DNA from: an uncultured Sutterella sp.
GTDB lineage: Bacteria; Pseudomonadota; Gammaproteobacteria; Burkholderiales; Burkholderiaceae_F
DNA length: 40,655 nucleotides
Assembly: GCA_945834535.1 (NCBI GenBank)
Contig: CAMAHM010000003.1
Coordinates: 1 to 40,655 of the forward strand
Reading direction: 5' to 3'
This document shows, piece after piece, positions 16,603 through 23,586 of this stretch; position 1 is the first letter of the stretch; each line of letters starts with the position of its first letter. A program made the translations under genes and the position numbers. The notes under the pieces were generated by a model that was given only the letters and a program-made list of their open reading frames with translations, ran no database searches and was not told the DNA's origin.

Positions 16603-19128
16603 ATGAAGACGCTGATCATCGCCGAAAAACCGTCTGTGGCGACCGATATCGCCCGTGTTCTCGGCGGGATGAAGAAGAACGGGGATTACTACGAAGGCGA
16701 AGAGTATGTGGTGGGCAATGCGCTCGGGCATCTCTTGGAGCTCGTCTGTCCCGAAGAGTATGAAGTCAAGCGCGGCAAGTGGACGTTTGCTCATCTTCCC
16801 GTGCTGCCGCCCAAGTTCGACCTCAAGCCGATCAGCCGCAGCGCGGAAAAGCTCAAGGCGCTCAAGCGTCTCATTCGTCGTGCCGACGTCGACACGATCA
16901 TCAATGCATGCGACGCGGGGCGCGAAGGTGAGCTGATTTTCCGCTACATCATGCAGGACGCCAAGTGCAAGAAGACCATCCGGCGTCTGTGGCTGCAGTC
17001 GATGACGCCCTCGGCCATCCGAGAGGCGTTTGCCCATCTGCGCACCGACGACGAAATGCAGAATCTTGCGGCCGCTGCCAAGAGTCGTTCGGAAGCCGAC
17101 TGGCTCGTGGGCATCAACGGCACGCGTGCCATGACGGCTTTCAACAGCCTGGACGGCGGGTTCTTTCTGACCACGGTCGGTCGCGTGCAGACGCCGACAC
17201 TGGCCATCGTCGTGCGGCGTGAAAACGAAATCCGCGCCTTTGTGCCCAAGGATTACTGGGAAGTGCGCGCCACGTTTGCGACCGCCAAGGGTGCCGAATA
17301 CGAAGGCCGCTGGTTTGACGAATCCTTCAAGCGCAATGCCGCCCATCCCGAACTCAAGGCCGAACGTATTTTCGATCGTCAGCAGGCTGAGGCGATTGTG
17401 GCGCGCTGCACCGGAGCGGTCGGCGAGATCGAGGAAACAAGTAAGCGCACGTCGCAGTTCTCGCCCCAGCTCTTTGATCTGACGAGTCTGCAGCGCGAGG
17501 CCAACAATAAGTTCGGTTTTTCTGCCAAGACGACTTTGGCTTTGGCGCAGGCGCTTTACGAAAAGCACAAGGTTCTCACCTATCCGCGTACTGACTCGCG
17601 CGCCCTGCCCGAAGACTATCTTGAGACCTGCGCCCGTACGGTCGGGATGCTGGGACAGAATCCGCAGTGGAAGGGCTTTGCCGACAAGATTCTTCAGGGC
17701 GGCTGGATCAAGCCCAACCGCCGCATCTTCGACAACGCCAAAATCAGCGACCACTTTGCCATCATCCCGACGCTTGAGCGGCCGCAAAAGCCTCTCACAG
17801 AGGCCGAGGAAAAGATTTACGAGCTCGTCTGCAAGCGCTTCATGGCGGTCTTTTTCCCGGCCGCGCAGTACGACGTGACGGTGCGCATCACCCGCGTTGG
17901 GCAAGACAGCTTCAAGACCGAGGGCAAGGTGCTTGTCGTGCCGGGGTGGCAGGAAATTTACGGTCGCGAAGCGGGCACGGAAGCTACGCTTGCGGCTTTG
18001 GACGGCCAAAAGCAGGCGCAGGTGCGTGAGATTGCTGCATCGCAGCTGCAGACCAAGCCTCCCGTGCGCTATAACGAAGCCACGCTTTTGTCGGCCATGG
18101 AGGGCGCAGGCAAGCTCGTTGAGAGCGAAGAGTTGCGCGAGGCTATGGCCGAAAAGGGACTCGGGACGCCCGCCACGCGTGCGGCCATCATCGAGAACCT
18201 GATCGATCAGGCCTACATTCAGCGCGAAGGGCGCGATCTGCGTCCGACCCCCAAGGCGCATCAGCTCTTCAGGCTGATCGACGGCCTCGGGATCGGCGAG
18301 TTGTCCGATCCCAAACTGACGGGCGAGTGGGAGTACAAGCTCGCGCAGATTGAAAAGGGGGCACTCAGTCGCGACGACTTCATGAAGGACATTCGGTCGA
18401 TGACGACCAAAATCGTGGAGGCGGCAAAGAGCTGGGGCAGCAACACGGTGCCCATTGAAAACCCCGCTCATCTGCAGCACCGCTGCCCCAAGTGCGGCGG
18501 TGAAGTGGTGGAAAACTACCGCCGTTACGCCTGCACGCGCCAGGGGTGTGACTTTAGTCTTGCCAAGCATGCGGCCGGCCGCACCTTCTCGGTGCCCGAA
18601 ATCGAAACGCTGCTCGGCGAGGGACGAGTGGGCCCGCTCTCGGGATTTGTGTCCAAGTTGGGCCGCCCCTTTGAGGCCGTGATTCGTCTGAACGACGAAG
18701 CCCGCCTGGAGTTTGATTTCGGCAACGATGACAAGCCCGAAGCCGGGCATCAGGATCTGGCAAGTCTCCCTGTGGTGGGGCGCTGCCCCAAGTGCGGCGG
18801 CGCCATTGTGCAGACCGACAGCGCCTATGTGTGCGTCAACACGGCCGCACGTACGTGCGACTTCCGTGTCGGCCGCGTGATCCTGCAGCAGCCTGTTGCA
18901 ATCGAGCAGCTTGAAAAAATTCTGAACGAAGGACGCTCGGATCTGCTGCCCGACTTCGTGTCCAACCGCAGCCACCGCAAGTTCAAGGCCTATCTGGTGC
19001 TCGACAAAAAGACCGGAAAAATCGGGTTTGAATTCGAGCCGCGCGCCGAAAAGAGTACCGATGCCAAGAAGACGGTCAGAAAGACGGCCGCCAAGACAAC
19101 AACGCGTACGCGCAAGAGCGCTGCCTAA
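16603..19128 (+). CDS. topB: DNA topoisomerase III
   Basis: A type IA topoisomerase (841 aa) that relaxes and decatenates DNA. The TOPRIM domain starts at MKTLIIAEKPSVA and has DAGREGELIFRYI. The catalytic tyrosine is Tyr327 in VLTYPRTDSRALP. Other family motifs are TVGRVQTPTLAIVV and GLGTPATRAAIIENL. The C-terminus holds two zinc-ribbon-like modules (CPKCGG paired with CTRQGCDF, and CPKCGG paired with CVNTAARTCDF), then a Lys/Arg/Ala-rich tail. The start at 16603 is preceded by AAGG at a spacing of eight. It follows dprA by 147 bases; smg (DUF494), often found between these two genes in Betaproteobacteria, is absent from the gap. Confidence 0.97.
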   Translation: MKTLIIAEKPSVATDIARVLGGMKKNGDYYEGEEYVVGNALGHLLELVCPEEYEVKRGKWTFAHLPVLPPKFDLKPISRSAEKLKALKRLIRRADVDTIINACDAGREGELIFRYIMQDAKCKKTIRRLWLQSMTPSAIREAFAHLRTDDEMQNLAAAAKSRSEADWLVGINGTRAMTAFNSLDGGFFLTTVGRVQTPTLAIVVRRENEIRAFVPKDYWEVRATFATAKGAEYEGRWFDESFKRNAAHPELKAERIFDRQQAEAIVARCTGAVGEIEETSKRTSQFSPQLFDLTSLQREANNKFGFSAKTTLALAQALYEKHKVLTYPRTDSRALPEDYLETCARTVGMLGQNPQWKGFADKILQGGWIKPNRRIFDNAKISDHFAIIPTLERPQKPLTEAEEKIYELVCKRFMAVFFPAAQYDVTVRITRVGQDSFKTEGKVLVVPGWQEIYGREAGTEATLAALDGQKQAQVREIAASQLQTKPPVRYNEATLLSAMEGAGKLVESEELREAMAEKGLGTPATRAAIIENLIDQAYIQREGRDLRPTPKAHQLFRLIDGLGIGELSDPKLTGEWEYKLAQIEKGALSRDDFMKDIRSMTTKIVEAAKSWGSNTVPIENPAHLQHRCPKCGGEVVENYRRYACTRQGCDFSLAKHAAGRTFSVPEIETLLGEGRVGPLSGFVSKLGRPFEAVIRLNDEARLEFDFGNDDKPEAGHQDLASLPVVGRCPKCGGAIVQTDSAYVCVNTAARTCDFRVGRVILQQPVAIEQLEKILNEGRSDLLPDFVSNRSHRKFKAYLVLDKKTGKIGFEFEPRAEKSTDAKKTVRKTAAKTTTRTRKSAA

Positions 19129-19137
19129 GCGAAAAAA

Positions 19138-19170
19138 ATGCACTGTTTGCAAAGCGGGCAAACAGTGCAT
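19138..19170. terminator. Strong hairpin after topB
   Basis: A perfect 13-bp stem (ATGCACTGTTTGC, 19138-19150, with its complement, 19158-19170) around a 7-base loop. The T run that would make it an efficient intrinsic terminator is on the minus strand (seven A at 19132-19138 on the plus strand), opposite to topB transcription. Confidence 0.55.
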
Positions 19171-19384
19171 CAAACGACTGGTGAGATTGAGGCGGTACGT
19201 CACGTTTTTCCCTGTGGCGCACCAGGTACTGCGAAAGGTACACGAGCAATCTTTTGTCAGTCTTACGACTCGGGCGGCGGAAAAGTTTTGCAACAGGATT
19301 GACACAAACCAAAACAAACAATGGTTTCTGACTAGTTCGCCGCATGGAATCCGAAGGCGTCTTTTAATAGACTGCCTGATACCC

Positions 19385-19410
19385 CGCGGCAATGCCCGCG
19401 AGCTTTTTTT
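19385..19410 (+). terminator. Terminator-like hairpin with T8 tract upstream of aapJ
   Basis: CGCGG (19385-19389) pairs with CCGCG (19396-19400) around six bases, followed by AGC and then eight T on the plus strand. It lies about 75 bases before the aapJ start, with no coding gene between it and topB. It could end read-through from topB, end a small RNA, or attenuate aapJ. Confidence 0.4.
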
Positions 19411-19481
19411 TATTTCAGCGGTTCGCCGAAACCCAAACACAGTTTCGACGAATGTTTTTTTCATCAACGGAGACAAAACGT

Positions 19482-20498
19482 ATGAACTCCAAGGCAATTG
19501 CAGCCGCCGTGTCGCTGGCGGCTCTTTCGCTTTCCGTGCAGGCCGGTCCGGTGCTTGACGCCGTCAAGGCCCGCGGTCAGCTCATCTGCGGTGTCAATAC
19601 CGCCGCCCCCGGTTTTTCCAACGCCGACAGCAAAGGCCAGTGGACCGGTTTGGACGTCGACACCTGCCGCGCTGTTGCGGCCGCTGTCCTGGGTGATGCC
19701 AAAAAAGTGAAGTTTGTGCCGCTGTCTTCGCCGCAGCGCTTTACGGCTCTGCAGTCGGGTGAAATCGACATGCTCGCCCGCAACACGACCTGGACGCTGA
19801 CGCGCGACGCTTCGCTCGGTGCGGTCTTTGCCGCCATCAGCTACTACGACGGTCAGGGCTTTATGGTGCCCAAGAAGCTGCGCGTGACGAGCGCCAAGCA
19901 GCTCAACGGTGCCACCGTCTGTCTGCAGTCGGGCACGAGCTCGGTGCAGACGCTGGCCGACTACTTTGCGGCCAACAAGCTCAAGTACAAGCCCGTGATG
20001 TTCGACACCACCGAAGCCACGCAGTCGGCCTTCCTGTCCGGCCGCTGCCAGGTGTACACGACCGACATGTCGGACCTTGCAGGTGCCCGTACCCGCGCCC
20101 GCAATCCGCAGGACTACGTCATTCTTCCTGAAACGATTTCCAAGGAGCCGCTCGGCCCGTCCGTGCGCCGCGGTGACGACGAATGGTTCCAGATCGTGCG
20201 CTGGTCCTTCTACACGATGCTCGAAGCCGAAGAAAACGGTCTGACCAAGGCCAACGTCGATCAGCAGCGCGCTACGAGTAAGGTGCCGCAGGTGATGCGC
20301 CTTGTCGGCACGGGTGACGACACGGGCAAGCTCCTCGGTCTGGACAAGGACTGGTCCTACCGCATCATCAAGCAGGTGGGCAACTACGGCGAAAGCTGGA
20401 CGGCCAACTTCGGTCCGAAGACCCAGCTCAATCTGCCGCGCGGTCTGAACAATCTGTGGACGCAGGGCGGCATCATGTATGCGCCCCCCATCCGCTGA
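19482..20498 (+). CDS. aapJ: Amino-acid ABC transporter substrate-binding protein (AapJ/BztA type)
   Basis: A periplasmic solute-binding protein of 338 residues, from the polar amino-acid family and specifically the long AapJ/BztA subgroup of general L-amino-acid transporters. A signal peptide is evident (MNSKAIAAAVSLAALSLSV, cleavage near VQA at residue 21). Subgroup blocks are LICGVNTAAPGFSN, GLDVDTCRAVAAAVLGD, DMLARNTTWTLTRD, GRCQVYTTDMSDLA and LPETISKEPLGPSVRRGDD. The ATG at 19482 has GGAG ten bases upstream. The permease genes follow after a 170-base gap carrying tandem hairpins, a common way to make binding protein in excess over permease. Confidence 0.92.
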   Translation: MNSKAIAAAVSLAALSLSVQAGPVLDAVKARGQLICGVNTAAPGFSNADSKGQWTGLDVDTCRAVAAAVLGDAKKVKFVPLSSPQRFTALQSGEIDMLARNTTWTLTRDASLGAVFAAISYYDGQGFMVPKKLRVTSAKQLNGATVCLQSGTSSVQTLADYFAANKLKYKPVMFDTTEATQSAFLSGRCQVYTTDMSDLAGARTRARNPQDYVILPETISKEPLGPSVRRGDDEWFQIVRWSFYTMLEAEENGLTKANVDQQRATSKVPQVMRLVGTGDDTGKLLGLDKDWSYRIIKQVGNYGESWTANFGPKTQLNLPRGLNNLWTQGGIMYAPPIR

Positions 20499-20504
20499 TT
20501 GAGA

Positions 20505-20600
20505 TCGGATGGATCCGAGATGCGCACTTTCGGTGTTTGACCCGCAGTGCGCATCCCAGCCGCGTGGGACGGCCCAGTGCCAACGTCCCATGCGGCTTTT
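20505..20600 (+). terminator. Three tandem hairpins between aapJ and aapQ
   Basis: First, TCGGAT..ATCCGA (20505-20518). Second, a perfect 10-bp stem GATGCGCACT (20519-20528) with AGTGCGCATC (20546-20555). Third, a 14-bp stem with one mismatch, 20558-20571 with 20584-20597, running into TTTT (20597-20600). The last has the form of an intrinsic terminator. Together they should protect the aapJ message and reduce read-through into the permease genes. Confidence 0.65.
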
Positions 20601-20668
20601 GCGTTCTTTGACCGCAGGTTAAAATGACGCCTTTCGGTCTCTGATTACCTATTGAGGGAGCTTTTCAA

Positions 20669-21853
20669 TTGCCTGAAGTCATTCAGCAGCACTCGTCCGA
20701 GCCCGTCGGAGACGAGGCGTTCCGCCGCCGGCAACGCGCACGGCGCCGCGTGCAGTGGAGCGCGCAGGCGGTTGTTGTGCTGGCGCTGGTGCTCTTTTTC
20801 TGGCTTTTGGCAAACAATGTCTCCGTCAACCTTGCCGAGCGCAACATTCGCAGCGGCTTTGGCTTTCTCAGCGGTTCGGCGGGCTTTGACATCGGCGAGG
20901 CGCTGATTCCCTTTACGTCGTCCGACGCGCTCTGGAAGGCCTTTGCCAACGGCATGCTCAACACGATCCGCGTGTCGCTGTGCGCCATCGTTTCGGCAAT
21001 GGTGCTTGGCACGGTTGTCGGTCTGATGCGGCTTGCTTCGCACCCCGTGCTGCGCTTTCTCGGGGCGGCGCATGTGGAGTTTTATCGCAATATCCCACTG
21101 ATTATTCAGCTTTTTGCCGTTTATATGGTGCTCACCGAACTGCTGCCGATGAGTACCGAGCCGCTCGCGCTCGGGCAGTGGGCGCTGCTTTCCAAGGCGG
21201 GCCTGCAAGTGGCTGTTCCCACGCAGGCAACGCTCGGTGCGATTTCAGCATTCGGAGCCGCTCTTTTAACCGGACTGCTGGTGCGCGAAATCTGGCGCCG
21301 ACGCGTCACGGATCTTGTGGCCGGCCTTGGCGGGCTCGGCGCAGGCTGCGTGGCCGCACTCTGCGTGTGGGTGCTCTTTGGTTTTGTCGGCGGCTGGAGC
21401 AAGCCCGTTGTCGAGGGCTTTTCCATTGAAGGCGGCGCCTCCCTGTCGCCCGAGTTTTTGGCTCTGTGGCTGGGCCTGACGATGTTTACATCCGCGGCCA
21501 TTGCCGAAATCGTCCGCGCGGGTGTGCTGGCGGTCGGGCGCGGTCAGTGGAACGCCGGTGCTGCTTTGGGGCTCACGCAGGTGCAGACCATCAGCTACAT
21601 CATCTTCCCGCAGTCGATGCGGCTTGCGATCCCGCCGCTTGCCAGTCAGTTCATGAATCTGACGAAGAATTCCTCTTTGGCGGTGGTGATCGGTTATCCG
21701 GACCTTGTGGCCGTGGGCAATTCGGCGATCAACGTGACCGGTCAGGCCCTTGAAGCCATTGTCATCATCATGGCCGTCTATCTGGTTCTGAATCTGATCA
21801 TCAGCGTGCTGATGAACGGCGTCAATGCTCGCGTAATGCGGGCCCCCCGCTAG
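20669..21853 (+). CDS. aapQ: Amino-acid ABC transporter permease (AapQ type)
   Basis: Inner-membrane permease subunit of 394 residues. The first hydrophobic segment is VVVLALVLFFWLLANNV. A BPD_transp_1 domain follows, with NGMLNTIRVSL at its start and the ATPase-contacting EAA-type loop EIVRAGVLAVGRGQWNAGAA at about residues 278-297. A long insert between the first transmembrane pair and the core is characteristic of AapQ/BztB. The start is a TTG at 20669, chosen because GGGAG lies nine bases upstream and no ATG occurs nearby. A possible own -10 element (TAAAAT, 20620-20625) sits downstream of the hairpins. It should pair with AapM, nine bases downstream. Confidence 0.92.
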   Translation: MPEVIQQHSSEPVGDEAFRRRQRARRRVQWSAQAVVVLALVLFFWLLANNVSVNLAERNIRSGFGFLSGSAGFDIGEALIPFTSSDALWKAFANGMLNTIRVSLCAIVSAMVLGTVVGLMRLASHPVLRFLGAAHVEFYRNIPLIIQLFAVYMVLTELLPMSTEPLALGQWALLSKAGLQVAVPTQATLGAISAFGAALLTGLLVREIWRRRVTDLVAGLGGLGAGCVAALCVWVLFGFVGGWSKPVVEGFSIEGGASLSPEFLALWLGLTMFTSAAIAEIVRAGVLAVGRGQWNAGAALGLTQVQTISYIIFPQSMRLAIPPLASQFMNLTKNSSLAVVIGYPDLVAVGNSAINVTGQALEAIVIIMAVYLVLNLIISVLMNGVNARVMRAPR

Positions 21854-21862
21854 GAGAAAAGG

Positions 21863-22957
21863 ATGCAGCGACTTGTACAGCGTACGATGTGGGATCGCAT
21901 CCGCAACGCGTTCTTTTATTCGAACGCGGCCACCGGCGTGAGTGTTTTGGCACTCTTTTTCCTCGCGCTCGGGCTGGTGTTTTTGGTGGAATGGGGCATT
22001 CTCGATGCCGTTTTCCGCGCCGACTCGCAGGCCTGCTACCAGGCCCGCGGAGCCTGCTGGGGCTTTGTCACGGAAAAGTGGCGACTCATTGTTTTCGGGC
22101 GCTTCCCGTATGAGGAACAGTGGCGTCCGGCAGCAGCCACTCTTCTGATTGTCGGCATGCTTGTGGTGACGGCGATGCCGCGCTTTTGGTCCCGAAAGGG
22201 CAGCCGCGTGCTGCTGTGGGGATGGATTGCGGCGTTTGCAGGCTTTTTTGCGCTGATGGCGGGCGGTTTTGCCGGCATGAGCGCAGTGGATTCGGACAGT
22301 TGGGGCGGCCTGCCCCTTACGGTCATCCTCACGCTTCTCGGCATGGGCGCGTCTATTCCGATCGGCGTCGTGCTCGCACTTGGGCGTCGCAGCACGCTGC
22401 CGGTGGTGCGTCTCATATCGACGGGCTACATCGAACTCGTGCGCGGCGTGCCGCTCATCACGGTGCTCTTTGTGGCGAGCTTCATTTTCCCGCTGCTGCT
22501 GCCGAGCGGCGTGCGCATTGATCCCTTCTGGCGCGTGACGGGAGGCATCATTCTCTTTCAGGCGGCCTATATGGCCGAAACGCTGCGCGGCGGTCTGCAG
22601 ACCGTTCCCAAGGGACAGTTTCTTGCTGCCGATTCGCTCGGGCTGTCGGCTTTTCAGAAGTACATGTGCGTCATCCTGCCGCAGGCCATGGTGGCCGTGA
22701 TTCCGAGCTTTGTAAACAACCTGCTGTCGACCTTTATGGACACCAGTCTTGTGACGGTCGTGTCGATGTTCGACATCACCGGCAGTCTGCAGCTCGCGCT
22801 CGGGGACGCTCAGTGGCGCGACTTCTTCCGCGAAGGCTACATCTTCGTGGCCGCCATCTACTTTCTGTCGAGTCTGTTGATGAGCCGCTACAGCCAGTGG
22901 CTGGAAAAGCGGCTGCAGACGGGCGGCCATCGCCCGGGACAGCCGAGCAAGGCTTAA
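21863..22957 (+). CDS. aapM: Amino-acid ABC transporter permease (AapM type)
   Basis: Second inner-membrane permease subunit of 364 residues. Hydrophobic segments lie near residues 25-50 and 95-140, before a BPD_transp_1 domain with the EAA-type loop AETLRGGLQTVPKGQFLAAD. The periplasmic part WGGLPLTVILTLLG is followed by the core helices GVPLITVLFVASFIF. The ATG at 21863 follows an AGGAG sequence. In known aapJQMP operons an ATPase gene (aapP) follows directly; here the next gene (23072) encodes an unrelated SRPBCC-like protein, so the ATPase must come from elsewhere if the transporter is functional. Confidence 0.92.
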   Translation: MQRLVQRTMWDRIRNAFFYSNAATGVSVLALFFLALGLVFLVEWGILDAVFRADSQACYQARGACWGFVTEKWRLIVFGRFPYEEQWRPAAATLLIVGMLVVTAMPRFWSRKGSRVLLWGWIAAFAGFFALMAGGFAGMSAVDSDSWGGLPLTVILTLLGMGASIPIGVVLALGRRSTLPVVRLISTGYIELVRGVPLITVLFVASFIFPLLLPSGVRIDPFWRVTGGIILFQAAYMAETLRGGLQTVPKGQFLAADSLGLSAFQKYMCVILPQAMVAVIPSFVNNLLSTFMDTSLVTVVSMFDITGSLQLALGDAQWRDFFREGYIFVAAIYFLSSLLMSRYSQWLEKRLQTGGHRPGQPSKA

Positions 22958-23071
22958 TGCGGCAAACGCGCTCGGGCGGTCGATTTCGATCGTCCCGAGT
23001 CGATAGAATGCCGAGCGTCGTCTCTTCATCCAAGGGGCGGCGTTTTTTTCTTGCTGATTGGAAATTTTGCC

Positions 23072-23539
23072 GTGGCGCAGTTAATCCCAGTTTTTGAACA
23101 CGAAATCGATCTTTCCGTCTATCTGGACGCGGGTCTTACCTCTGCAGACGTCTGGCGGGGGTTGGAAAGCTTTGCTCTGGAGCCGCACAAGTTTATTGAG
23201 CACATGCATTCGAGCCGGGTGACGCCCGCAGCGAGCGACGTTGCACGGCGCCTTCTGCGACGTCTTGACTTCAATCCGCCTGTCATCGAAGACGTGGTGG
23301 AACTTGATGATGAGGCGCGACGACTGACGATTTTCGTGCCGGCAACGGACACCGTGGCCGAGTCTGAACTCGTGATGCAGATTGTCGAAGCAAGGGGACT
23401 TCTTAAAATCGCCTTTCGTTATTTCGGACGTCCCCTTGAAGGGGCCGAAGCCTCACAAATCGAAGGGCTGCTGCACAAGGCCTGGCTCATGAAGGATCGG
23501 GACATTGTCCGACGCATCCTTGCCCGTGTGATGGGTTAA
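23072..23539 (+). CDS. SRPBCC-like protein (possibly DUF1857 type)
   Basis: A 155-residue protein I recognise only weakly. The opening FEHEIDLSVYLDAGLTSADV, then WRGLESFALEPHKFI, and the later alternation of beta-like segments (LLRRLDFNPPVIEDVVEL, ARRLTIFVPATD) resemble AtaL-like SRPBCC proteins (DUF1857), small lipid- or polyketide-binding folds without a common reaction. I prefer a GTG start at 23072 with GGAA eight bases upstream; an in-frame TTG at 23051 is possible. A -10-like TAGAAT lies at 23004-23009, suggesting its own promoter. It precedes tex by 47 bases. Function unknown. Confidence 0.5.
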   Translation: MAQLIPVFEHEIDLSVYLDAGLTSADVWRGLESFALEPHKFIEHMHSSRVTPAASDVARRLLRRLDFNPPVIEDVVELDDEARRLTIFVPATDTVAESELVMQIVEARGLLKIAFRYFGRPLEGAEASQIEGLLHKAWLMKDRDIVRRILARVMG

Positions 23540-23586
23540 CGGACTGTTTTTACCAATTTTTTTCACTCTTTTGGCCGCATTTGTCC

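Larger units (their letters stand above)
19129..19481. other. Gene-free gap between topB and aapJ with several hairpins
   Basis: This 353-base stretch holds no convincing coding frame on either strand and no tRNA. It contains a strong hairpin just after topB (19138-19170), a terminator-like hairpin with eight T (19385-19410), and a weaker one (CGAAAC with GTTTCG, about 19427-19446) followed by seven T before the aapJ start. A TTGACA at 19299-19304 could be a -35 box, but no good -10 follows it. The arrangement would fit a regulated leader or a small RNA upstream of the amino-acid transporter; neither is shown. Confidence 0.4.

Noticed and set aside
19171..19481. Possible tRNA or known structured RNA in the topB-aapJ gap
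   Set aside because: No cloverleaf, T-loop sequence with paired arms or familiar riboswitch core could be traced by eye.
16534..19497. A 987-codon open frame on the minus strand opposite topB
   Set aside because: Topoisomerase III on the plus strand has every family motif; the antisense frame is low-complexity (His, Arg and Gly rich), resembles no known protein and arises from GC-rich codon use.
21266..23029. A 587-codon minus-strand open frame opposite aapQ and aapM
   Set aside because: It is the complement of two membrane proteins, giving a charged, repetitive product without family features.
23072..23539. Considered as a displaced smg (DUF494) gene
   Set aside because: The opening and the beta-rich pattern do not match DUF494, which starts with a short FDVL-type strand and is mostly helical.
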